Part shown: positions 21,499 through 29,375 of the stretch, one piece after another
How the letters are laid out: each line of letters starts with the position of its first letter
How positions within the stretch are numbered: the first letter of the stretch is position 1
Origin: Mangrovihabitans endophyticus
GTDB taxonomy: Bacteria; Actinomycetota; Actinomycetes; Mycobacteriales; Micromonosporaceae
Direction of reading: 5' to 3'
Length of the DNA: 64,000 nt
Assembly (NCBI RefSeq): GCF_014646155.1
Contig: NZ_BMMX01000012.1
Coordinates: 1 to 64,000 of the forward strand
Position numbers and translations under genes: made by a program
The notes under the pieces: generated by a model
Told to the model about the DNA's origin: nothing
What the model saw: only the letters and a program-made list of their open reading frames with translations
The model's database searches: none

Positions 21499-22380
21499 AT
21501 GACGAGTGCGGTCTCGATCCGCGAGGTCGCCCCCCGGGACGGCCTGCAGAACGAAGCCCCGATCCCGACCGACGCGAAGATCGCGCTGATCGACGCGTTG
21601 AGCGGGACCGGAGTGGGGCGGATCGAGGCCGTCTCGTTCGTGCATCCGCGGGCCATTCCCCAGATGGCCGACGCGGACGAGGTGTGGGCCGGGATGACCC
21701 GCAACCCCGACGTGCGTTACTCGGCGCTGGTGCCGAACACGCGCGGCGCGGAGCGTGCCCGGCGTGCCGGATTCCGTGAGATCGAGGTCGTCGTGTCGGC
21801 CAGCGACACGCACAACCGGCGCAACCTGAACCGGTCCACGGCGGATTCGCTGGACGACATCGCCGCGCTGATCCCCCTGGTCCACGAGGCCGGGGCGACG
21901 GTGGAGGTCATCGTCGCGACCAGTTTCGGCTGTCCCTTCGAGGGGGACGTCGACCCGTCGGATGTCGCCTCCCTGGTGGAGCGGGTGCGCGCGGACGGGG
22001 CGGACCGCATCGCGTTCGGCGACACCACCGGGATGGCAACCCCGCGGCGCGTGCGTGACCTGCTGGCCGAGGTGCGCCCGGATCTGCTGCATTTCCACGA
22101 CACCCGAGGGACCGGGCTGGCCAACGTGCTGACCGCCCTGGACCTGGGCATCACCGAATTCGACGCCAGCGTCGGAGGCATCGGTGGCTGCCCGTACGCG
22201 CCGGGGGCGGCCGGCAACATTGCCACCGAGGAACTCGTGCACATGCTGCACGACATGGGCATCGCCACCGGTATCGATCTGGACAAGCTGATCACGGTGG
22301 CGGAGATGGCCGAGAAGGTGATCGGCCGCACGCTCGCGTCCGGCGTGCTCCGCGCCGGACCCCGCACCAGGTTGGTGTGA
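21499..22380 (+). CDS. Hydroxymethylglutaryl-CoA lyase
   Basis: The 293-residue TIM-barrel enzyme is predicted to split HMG-CoA into acetoacetate and acetyl-CoA, the last step of leucine breakdown. It shows the N-terminal REVAPRDGLQNE metal/substrate motif and the signature GGCPYAPGAAGN with the catalytic cysteine near residue 230. ATG 21499 is preceded by GAGGTGA; a GTG overlapping the biotin carboxylase stop (21490) is an alternative. Tight spacing shows it is in the same operon as the biotin carboxylase. Confidence 0.93.
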   Translation: MTSAVSIREVAPRDGLQNEAPIPTDAKIALIDALSGTGVGRIEAVSFVHPRAIPQMADADEVWAGMTRNPDVRYSALVPNTRGAERARRAGFREIEVVVSASDTHNRRNLNRSTADSLDDIAALIPLVHEAGATVEVIVATSFGCPFEGDVDPSDVASLVERVRADGADRIAFGDTTGMATPRRVRDLLAEVRPDLLHFHDTRGTGLANVLTALDLGITEFDASVGGIGGCPYAPGAAGNIATEELVHMLHDMGIATGIDLDKLITVAEMAEKVIGRTLASGVLRAGPRTRLV

Positions 22381-22439
22381 GTCCGGCTCCGTGGCGCCGC
22401 CAGCTCGGCAAACGGGCCTGTGATGCTCCCCCGTTCTCG

Positions 22440-22480
22440 TTGTGTGGCCCCAAACGATGGGCTACATTAACGATCGTTCA
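22440..22480 (+). promoter_or_regulatory. Promoter with TetR operator 2 before the carboxyltransferase gene
   Basis: TTGTGT (22440-22445), a 17-base spacer and TACATT (22463-22468) form a plausible housekeeping promoter. The sequence TTAACGATCGTTCA at 22467-22480 overlaps its -10 end and shares 13 of 14 bases with the operator before the TetR gene. Repression by steric block is the natural inference. Confidence 0.65.
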
Positions 22481-22498
22481 GTTCCGATAGGGGGTCCT

Positions 22499-24028
22499 GT
22501 GTCGCTCGACAACGGCGGATCGCTGGAAAGCACCCGCAAGCGCGTGATCAGCGGGGGCGCGGAGCGTTACCACGCGGCCAACGCCGCGAAGGGGAAGATG
22601 TTCGCCCGCGAGCGGATCGCATCGCTTGTCGATGAGGGTTCCTTCGTCGAGGACGGGCTCTTCGCCAACAGCCTGGCCGACGGCCTCCCGGCCGACGGAG
22701 TGATCACCGGTGCCGCCCGCATCGCCGGTCGCGACGTCTGCCTGATGGCGAACGACTCCACCGTGAAGGCCGGGTCCTGGGGTGCCCGTACGGTCGAAAA
22801 GATCATCCGGATCATCGAGCGGGCCTATGCCACAGGCGTCCCGATGATCTACCTCGTCGATTCGGCGGGTGCCCGGATCACCGACCAGGTCGACCTTTTC
22901 CCCGGTCGGCGCGGGGCCGGCAAGATCTTCCACACCCAGGTCCGTGCCTCGGGCTCGGTGCCTCAGATCTGCGCCCTGTTCGGCCCGTCGGCCGCGGGTG
23001 GCGCATACATCCCGGCGTTCTGCGACGTGGTCGCGATGGTCGACGGCAACGCGAGCATGTACCTCGGCTCGGACCGCATGGTCGAGATGGTGACCGGCGA
23101 GAAGACCACGCTGGAGGCCATGGGGGGCGCCCGGGTGCACTGCGCCGAGTCGGGGGTCGGGCACTTCCTGTGCAAGTCCGAGGCGCAAGCGCTGGACGTG
23201 GTCCGTCAGTACCTGTCGTACGTACCGCAGAACTGGCGGGAAGCGCCCCCGCAGACGGCCGCCGCCGAACCGGCCGAGATCGACCTCGCTGCCCTGGTTC
23301 CGGCGAACGAACGGCAGGCGTTCGACATGCGCCGCTACATCCGCGGCATCGTCGACGAGGGCACCTTCTTCGAGATCCAGGCGCTGTGGGCCAAGGAGCT
23401 GACCGTTGGCTTCGCGCGTCTGAACGGCAGGCCGATCGGTGTGGTCGGCAATAATTCGCTCTTCAAGGGCGGGGTCCTGTTCGTCGACTCGGCGGACAAG
23501 GCGACCCGGTTTGTGCAGCTCTGCGACGCGTTCAACCTGCCGCTGCTCTTCCTCTCCGACGTGCCGGGGTTCATGGTCGGCTCGGCGGTGGAAAAGCAGG
23601 GCATCATCCGGCACGGCGCCAAGATGATCTCCGCGGTGTCGGAGGCCACGGTGCCCAAGATCTGCGTCGTCGTGCGCAAGGCGTACGGGGCGGGTCTGTA
23701 CGCCATGGCCGGGCCCGGCTTCGAGCCCGATGCCACGCTGGCGTTGCCCACCGCGAAGATCGCCGTGATGGGTGCGGAGGCCGCGATCAACGCCGTGTAC
23801 GCCAACAAGATCGCTGCGCTGGAGCCGGACGAACGAGACGCGTTCGTGGCACAGCGCCGAGCCGAGTACGAGAGCGACATCGACGTGTTGCGGCTCGCCA
23901 GCGAACTCGTCGTCGACACCGTCGTCGAGCCGGCCGCCCTGCGCGGTGAGCTCGTCCGCCGGTTCGCCGCGGCCCGCGGCAAGGAACGCGACTTCTCCCG
24001 GCGCCGGCACGGCGTCACGCCCGTCTGA
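22499..24028 (+). CDS. Acyl-CoA carboxylase carboxyltransferase (beta) subunit, methylcrotonyl-CoA carboxylase-like
   Basis: The 509-residue protein has paired crotonase-fold carboxyltransferase halves. Conserved acyl-CoA and biotin pockets are visible as CALFGPSAAGGAYIPAFCD near residue 160 and PGFMVGSAVEKQGI near 360, with IPKI-like VPKICVVVRKAYGAGLYAM. The cluster context (HMG-CoA lyase, acyl-CoA dehydrogenase) favours 3-methylcrotonyl-CoA as substrate over propionyl-CoA. GTG 22499 follows a GGGGG ribosome binding site. It needs a biotinyl carrier that is not encoded in this cluster. Confidence 0.9.
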   Translation: MSLDNGGSLESTRKRVISGGAERYHAANAAKGKMFARERIASLVDEGSFVEDGLFANSLADGLPADGVITGAARIAGRDVCLMANDSTVKAGSWGARTVEKIIRIIERAYATGVPMIYLVDSAGARITDQVDLFPGRRGAGKIFHTQVRASGSVPQICALFGPSAAGGAYIPAFCDVVAMVDGNASMYLGSDRMVEMVTGEKTTLEAMGGARVHCAESGVGHFLCKSEAQALDVVRQYLSYVPQNWREAPPQTAAAEPAEIDLAALVPANERQAFDMRRYIRGIVDEGTFFEIQALWAKELTVGFARLNGRPIGVVGNNSLFKGGVLFVDSADKATRFVQLCDAFNLPLLFLSDVPGFMVGSAVEKQGIIRHGAKMISAVSEATVPKICVVVRKAYGAGLYAMAGPGFEPDATLALPTAKIAVMGAEAAINAVYANKIAALEPDERDAFVAQRRAEYESDIDVLRLASELVVDTVVEPAALRGELVRRFAAARGKERDFSRRRHGVTPV

Positions 24029-24042
24029 CAGGAGCACAAACG

Positions 24043-25200
24043 ATGGTCGACTTCCGTCTCAGCGAGGAGCAGGAGGCGCTGCGTGCGAGCGTCCGGGACT
24101 TCGCTCGCGAGCAGATCGCGCCCGTGATCGCCGAGCACTACGACAAGCACACCTTCCCGTACGACGTGGTGCGGCAGATGGGCAAGATGGGGCTTTTTGG
24201 TCTGCCGTTCCCGGAGCGCTGGGGCGGCATGGACGGCGACTATTTCGTGCTTTGCCTGGTGCTCGAAGAGCTGGCCAGGGTGGACAGCTCAGTGGCCGCC
24301 ACGCTGGAGGCGGCGGTGTCCCTGGGTGCCATGCCGCTTTTTCGGTACGGCACGCCGGCACAGCAGGAGCGCTGGCTTCCCGCGCTGGTCAGCGGTGAGG
24401 CGCTGGCCGGCTTCGGGCTCACCGAGCCGGGCGCGGGGTCGGACGCCGGGGGGATCACCACGCGAGCGGTCTACGACGACGCCCGTGACGAATGGGTGAT
24501 CAACGGAGCCAAGGCGTTCATCACCAATTCCGGCACCGACATCACCACCCTGGTCACGGTCATGGCGGTCACCGGCGTCGGCGCGGACGGCGCCAAGGAG
24601 CTGTCCACCATCATCGTGCCCTCCGGCACGCCGGGTTTCACCGTCGCGCCGGGATACTCCAAGGTCGGCTGGTGTGCTTCGGACACACATGAACTGGCCT
24701 TCGACGACGTGCGGGTGCCCGGCGACAATCTGCTCGGAGCGCGCGGGCGCGGCCTCGCCCAGTTCCTCCGGATCCTGGACGAGGGACGCATCGCTATCGC
24801 GGCGCTGGCGACGGGACTCGCTCAGGGATGCGTGGACGAGTCGGTCACCTATGCCGCCCAACGGTCCGCGTTCGGCCGGAACATCGGGGCTTACCAGGCG
24901 ATTCAGTTCATGATCGCGGACATGGAGTTGCGGGCGCACACGGCTCGGCTGGCGTATTACGACGCCGCGGCGCGGATGCTCGAAGGAACCGACTTCAAGC
25001 GGCACGCCGCACTCGCCAAACTGCACGCCGGCAACGCGGCGATGGACAACGCCCGCGCCGCGACCCAGGTGCACGGTGGGTATGGGTTCATGAACGAGTC
25101 GGCGGTGGGCCGGTTCTACCGCGACGCCAAGATCCTGGAAGTCGGTGAGGGGACGTCCGAGGTCCAGCGCCTGATCGTGGCACGCGACCTCGGCCTCTGA
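24043..25200 (+). CDS. Acyl-CoA dehydrogenase
   Basis: This 385-residue FAD enzyme desaturates acyl-CoA at the alpha-beta position and passes electrons to ETF. It contains the GFGLTEPGAGSDAGG signature near residue 125. The catalytic base is Glu369 in GEGTSEVQRLIVARDL, the position used by short/medium-chain enzymes and not the one used by isovaleryl-CoA dehydrogenase. The gene is 14 bases after the carboxyltransferase gene, so it is in the same operon. Together the cluster would take a branched acyl-CoA through dehydrogenation, carboxylation and cleavage, though an enoyl-CoA hydratase is not present in it. Confidence 0.93.
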   Translation: MVDFRLSEEQEALRASVRDFAREQIAPVIAEHYDKHTFPYDVVRQMGKMGLFGLPFPERWGGMDGDYFVLCLVLEELARVDSSVAATLEAAVSLGAMPLFRYGTPAQQERWLPALVSGEALAGFGLTEPGAGSDAGGITTRAVYDDARDEWVINGAKAFITNSGTDITTLVTVMAVTGVGADGAKELSTIIVPSGTPGFTVAPGYSKVGWCASDTHELAFDDVRVPGDNLLGARGRGLAQFLRILDEGRIAIAALATGLAQGCVDESVTYAAQRSAFGRNIGAYQAIQFMIADMELRAHTARLAYYDAAARMLEGTDFKRHAALAKLHAGNAAMDNARAATQVHGGYGFMNESAVGRFYRDAKILEVGEGTSEVQRLIVARDLGL

Positions 25201-25294
25201 TCTTGTGTAGGAATTCCGACTCGTTACCGTCGCATCCGCGACAACCGCCCCGCTGAACTCGGCAAACATCGACATTGTTGCCTACTTTCGAGCC

Positions 25295-27757
25295 ATGTCG
25301 TCTGATCACGGGTCTGACTCCAGCGTTGGTCCGGGATTCGACGTCGCGCTACGCAGTCACCGGCTGCGGGCAAAGCTGACTCAGGAGGAGCTGGCCGTCC
25401 GCGCGGGTGTGGGGGTTCGCACGGTGCGCGACCTCGAACGCGGCCGGGCCTCACGCCCGCAGCGCAGCACCGTCGAGTTGCTCGCCGCTGCGCTGAGCCT
25501 GAGCGGTCCGGACCGGGCGGACTTCCTCGCCGCGGCGCGCCGAGGGCATCGCGCGACCAGTACGGTCTTCCCGGCGCCTCCGCCGGCTGAGACCGCGGTC
25601 GGCACACCACTGCCGGCCGCCACCGATCTCATCGGCCGCGACGAGGACGTCGCTGACCTCTCCGCTCGGCTGAACGCGCCCCTTCCGGCCGCGGCGCGGG
25701 TGATCACGCTGGTGGGCCTGGCCGGAGTAGGCAAGAGCGCGTTGACGCTGGTGGTGGCGCATCGCATCGCCCCGGCGCACCCCGGCGGCGTGGCGGGGGT
25801 GGTCGTCACCGAGGGGTCCACCGCGGGTGAGATCCTCGGCGCGATCGCGGCGGTGTTCGGCGCCGGTCGTGCCGAGGACCTGTCGGCGCGGCTCGACGGA
25901 CGGTCCGCGGTGATCATTCTGGATGCCGTGGAACGCGCCCCGGACGCGAGCGCCGAGGCGGCTTCGTGGCTGCTCGATCACGTGGCCACGCTCCGTTTTC
26001 TGTCCGCCGGGCGGCACCCGATCGGACTGCCCTCAGAGCGTGTCTGGCCGCTGGGCCCGTTGCCGGTGCCGCCGGACGATCCGCCGCCGAGCCTGAAGGA
26101 CGCCGTCGAATATCCGGCGGTGGCGTTGTTCGTCGACCGCTTGGCACGGGTACGCCGTGCCCCGGTCGAGGACGACGAGGTGCTGCCGCTGTCGCGGCTC
26201 GTTCGTCGGCTCGGGGGCCTGCCGCTGGCGATCGAGTTGGCCGCCGCGCGGGGCCGAGTGCTGACGCTGCCCGAGATGCTCGATCGTTACGGCGACCGGG
26301 TGCTCGACCTGTCCGGTGGTCCGGGTGATGCGGTGGTCTCCGTGCGGGACGCGGTGTCGGCCAGCTACGTCCTGTTGCGGCCGGCGGAACAGTTCGCCGT
26401 CCGCCGCCTGGCCATGCTGCGCTACCGCTGGTCGCTCGCCATGGCCGAGCAGATGATCGGTCCGGGCGTGGACGTGGTGCCGTTGCTCGACCGCCTCCTG
26501 GAACTGGGGCTGCTGGGCGTGCGCGGCAACCGCGCGCTGCGTTTCCGGCTGGTCGACGTGGTGCGGGACTTCGCCACCGAGCGTGCCGCGGCCGAGGGTG
26601 ACCTGACCGCGGGCCGCCGTCGGCACGCCGAAGTGATGGCGGATCTCGCGCAACGCATCGCGCCCGGCCTGGCCGGCGCGCGGTTCTCCGACGCGGCGAC
26701 CCGGCTGGACGACTCGGCGGGCGATCTGGGTTCGGCGCTGGCGTTCGCCGCGGGCGAGGATCCGCACATCGCGTTGCGCATCGCGGCGTCGCTGCCGCGC
26801 TGGTGGCGGCTGCGCGGCCGGGACGTGACCGGGCGGCAGTGGCTGCATCGACTGCTGGATGATCCCCGCACCGCGGATGCTGACCCGGCGGTGCGTGCCT
26901 GGGCGAGGGTCGGCCTCGCCCAACTGGCGTTGGAACACGGCGCCGGTGCCGAGGAGATCGAGTCGGTCACCGCGGCCCTGGCGGAGTTCACCCGGCTCGG
27001 CGTGATCTCCGGCCAGCTCACGGCGCACAACCAGCTCGCTGCGCTGTGGGTGACCATGGCCCGGCATGACGAGGCCCGACGCCATGGCGCGGCGGCGCTG
27101 GAGCTGGCCCGCAGAAACGGCCGGATCAGGGACATCGCGGTGGCGCAGAACAATCTGACATGGCACGAGATACGCGTGGGCGATCTGGGGGCGGCCGGTG
27201 ATCGCCTGGCCGAGGTGGATCGGTTGGCGGCCCGTGCCGGGGAAAGCCGGCTCCGGGCCGTGGCGATGGCGAATCTGGCCGAGGTGGCGCGGCTGGACGG
27301 CCGGCTGGCCGAGGCGGAACGCCTGGGCCGCCGGGCCGCGGCGGCGTTGCAGGGCATCGGCGATCCGAATCATCGCCGGCGTGTGCTGGCCACCGTCGGA
27401 CTCGCGCTGGCCGAGGCGGATCGCCTCGACGCGGCGGCGGCGGTGCTCGGCGAACTGCGACCGGCGGCCGACTCGGGCACGCCAGCGGACGGCCCGGCCG
27501 CGGTGCTCGACGGCACCATCGCCCGCAGCCGTGGAGACTGGGCCAGGGCCGTGGCGAGCTTCGCCCGCGCGGCGGACGCCTATCGCGGCAGGCATGATCC
27601 GCGGGATGTGGTGGTGGCACTGGTCGGCCTGGTGGCCAGCACGGTCGATGCCTCCGCACGTCAGGTCGCGGTGCGTCGCCTGGAGGAGTTCTGCGCGGCG
27701 ACGGAGATCAGTCTGCTGCCCCGGGAACAAGCCGCGGTCCGTGGCCGGCGAGATTGA
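25295..27757 (+). CDS. STAND-type regulator: XRE HTH, NB-ARC ATPase, TPR
   Basis: The 820-residue protein has an N-terminal XRE helix-turn-helix (about residues 15-75, KLTQEELAVRAGVGVRTVRDLERG). An NB-ARC-like ATPase follows, with Walker A GLAGVGKSAL (141-150), a degenerate Walker B VIILDAVERA (207-215) and the GLPLAIELAAARG motif near 310. The C-terminal half is helical repeats of the TPR kind (about 530-800). Such signal-transducing ATPases regulate development or secondary metabolism in actinobacteria. It stands alone, 94 bases after the acyl-CoA dehydrogenase. Target unknown. Confidence 0.88.
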   Translation: MSSDHGSDSSVGPGFDVALRSHRLRAKLTQEELAVRAGVGVRTVRDLERGRASRPQRSTVELLAAALSLSGPDRADFLAAARRGHRATSTVFPAPPPAETAVGTPLPAATDLIGRDEDVADLSARLNAPLPAAARVITLVGLAGVGKSALTLVVAHRIAPAHPGGVAGVVVTEGSTAGEILGAIAAVFGAGRAEDLSARLDGRSAVIILDAVERAPDASAEAASWLLDHVATLRFLSAGRHPIGLPSERVWPLGPLPVPPDDPPPSLKDAVEYPAVALFVDRLARVRRAPVEDDEVLPLSRLVRRLGGLPLAIELAAARGRVLTLPEMLDRYGDRVLDLSGGPGDAVVSVRDAVSASYVLLRPAEQFAVRRLAMLRYRWSLAMAEQMIGPGVDVVPLLDRLLELGLLGVRGNRALRFRLVDVVRDFATERAAAEGDLTAGRRRHAEVMADLAQRIAPGLAGARFSDAATRLDDSAGDLGSALAFAAGEDPHIALRIAASLPRWWRLRGRDVTGRQWLHRLLDDPRTADADPAVRAWARVGLAQLALEHGAGAEEIESVTAALAEFTRLGVISGQLTAHNQLAALWVTMARHDEARRHGAAALELARRNGRIRDIAVAQNNLTWHEIRVGDLGAAGDRLAEVDRLAARAGESRLRAVAMANLAEVARLDGRLAEAERLGRRAAAALQGIGDPNHRRRVLATVGLALAEADRLDAAAAVLGELRPAADSGTPADGPAAVLDGTIARSRGDWARAVASFARAADAYRGRHDPRDVVVALVGLVASTVDASARQVAVRRLEEFCAATEISLLPREQAAVRGRRD

Positions 27758-28077
27758 GAGCCGGTGGGTCGGGGAACGGGGCGTCGGCGTGGGCAGCCGA
27801 CGCTGATTCCCCCCACGCGCCGGCCACCACAACGCCCCATCAGTACACGGCGTGACCGTGGCCTCTCCGGTGCCGGCTTTGCCCGTCTCCCCGGTGAACG
27901 GACAATCTCGGTGCACACGCACCGCCGGAAGCGGACCGCCGCAGTCGCGCCGCATCCCCCTGCGTGATCACCCTAGCCGCGTACGTGTGGTGATTAGCGG
28001 CAAAAGCGCCCTTGGTCCCGCGACCGAACTGGTTCTGCCGGTATTTCTGCCGGTAGCCGTCATCCGGGACAGGCGCC
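27758..28077. other. Intergenic region, no feature recognised
   Basis: This 320-base stretch lies between the ends of convergent genes (STAND regulator and MarR regulator). No credible frame, tRNA or strong hairpin was seen. Short open frames on both strands lack coding character. Confidence 0.6.
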
Positions 28078-28572
28078 TCACTGCGGTGGAAGATGCACCT
28101 CGTCGTCGGTGGTGCCGGCGGTGGCGCACGGGTTGACCGCATCGCGGATCGCGCGCAGCGATGCCATCAGGCCGGTGAACTGATCGGCGGAGAGCGGCTC
28201 GATGAGCCACTGCTGAATGAGCTCCAAGTGCTCCGGCAGCACGTCGTCCAGCCGGGCCTTCCCCGGCTCGGTGACCACGGCGTACGACGATCGACGGTCG
28301 CTGGGGCATGCCTCCCGGCGGATCAGGTCGTCGCGCTCCATCCGGTCCACCACCCGGGTCACGCCGGACGTGGACAGCGAGGTCTGCGCGGCGAGGTCGG
28401 TCATGCGCAGCCGGCAACCCGGTGACCGGGCCAGTCGCATCAGCACCTCGAACTCGACCGGAGAGAGATGGTGCTCCTCAAGCTGCGCGGCGAAGCGATT
28501 CATCATGCCGGTGTAGGCCTCGGTGAACAGTCCGGCCGCGGTGAAGCGGTGGTCACTCAGATCGGTTCGCAC
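28078..28572 (-). CDS. MarR-family transcriptional regulator
   Basis: The 164-residue protein has the MarR winged helix: recognition segment MTDLAAQTSLSTSGVTRVVDRMERDDLIRRE and wing CPSDRRSSYAVVTEPGKA. The frame is open further upstream, but GTG 28572 gives the usual MarR length. It is divergent from the YceI gene with about 95 bases between the starts, so it probably controls both. The effector is unknown. Confidence 0.92.
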   Translation of the reverse strand: MRTDLSDHRFTAAGLFTEAYTGMMNRFAAQLEEHHLSPVEFEVLMRLARSPGCRLRMTDLAAQTSLSTSGVTRVVDRMERDDLIRREACPSDRRSSYAVVTEPGKARLDDVLPEHLELIQQWLIEPLSADQFTGLMASLRAIRDAVNPCATAGTTDDEVHLPPQ

Positions 28573-28592
28573 CCGACAAGCATAACAGGCTA

Positions 28593-28623
28593 TTGACTTG
28601 AGGAATATTGCTGGAGATATAGT
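28593..28623 (+). promoter_or_regulatory. Promoter of the YceI gene
   Basis: TTGACT (28593-28598) is followed after 17 bases by GATATA (28616-28621), or after 19 by TATAGT (28618-28623). This is a good housekeeping promoter in the AT-richer MarR/YceI spacer. The GAATATTGC and AATATTTC motifs nearby could form the MarR operator. Confidence 0.6.
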
Positions 28624-28666
28624 TGCTCCGTCAGATAATATTTCGGGCGTCCTCAGGAGGGCAGTC

Positions 28667-29245
28667 ATGACCGACACCGCCGCCAACAGCCGAGACTTCG
28701 AGGGTCTGCAGATCCCGGTCCCCGGCACCTATCTGCTGGACTCCGCCCACAAGCGCGTGGGTTTCGTCGCCCGGCATCTCATGGTGAGCAAGGTGCGCGG
28801 CGAGTTCGCCGAGGCGACGGCCACCGTCACCATCGCCGAGGATCCGTTGCAGTCCGCGGTGACCGCCGAGATCCAGACCGCCAGTGTGCACACCGGTCAG
28901 AAGGACCGGGACAACCACCTGCGCACCGGAGACTTCTTCGAGGCGGAGAAGTACCCGACCATGGTCTATCGCAGCACCGGCATCAAGTCCCACTCGGAGG
29001 CGGAGTTCGTGCTCGACGGCGAGCTCACCATCAAGGACGTCACCAAGCCGGTCGAGCTGCTGGTGGAGTTCGAGGGCGTCGGTCGCAGCCCGTATGGTTT
29101 CGATGTCTTCGGCTTCAGTGCCACCGCGGAGATCGACCGCGAGGAGTGGGGCCTGACGTACAACATGGCCCTGGAGTCCGGCGGCGTGATGATCGGTAAG
29201 AAGGTCAAGATCGAGATCGAGGGTGAGGCCATCCGCCAGGCCTGA
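28667..29245 (+). CDS. YceI-family protein
   Basis: The 192-residue protein is a YceI-type lipocalin-like beta barrel. Members bind polyisoprenoid-like lipids. Family features are PGTYLLDSAHKRVGFVARHLMVSKVRG at the start, then KDRDNHLRTGDFFEAEKYPTM and GELTIKDVTKPVEL in the middle. No signal peptide is present, so this is the cytoplasmic actinobacterial type. ATG 28667 is preceded by AGGAGGG. It is divergent from the MarR gene, an arrangement common for this pair. Confidence 0.93.
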   Translation: MTDTAANSRDFEGLQIPVPGTYLLDSAHKRVGFVARHLMVSKVRGEFAEATATVTIAEDPLQSAVTAEIQTASVHTGQKDRDNHLRTGDFFEAEKYPTMVYRSTGIKSHSEAEFVLDGELTIKDVTKPVELLVEFEGVGRSPYGFDVFGFSATAEIDREEWGLTYNMALESGGVMIGKKVKIEIEGEAIRQA

Positions 29246-29375
29246 TCGCGACACCCTGCCCTCCCGGCGGCTCCTCTTGCAGGCGGTAATGCTTCGGTAG
29301 CGCTACGTCGATTCCGATGGCAAGGTGAATCGGGCGCCATGCGTGTTCGTGCCACCTACCGTGCCGGGAGGGCAG

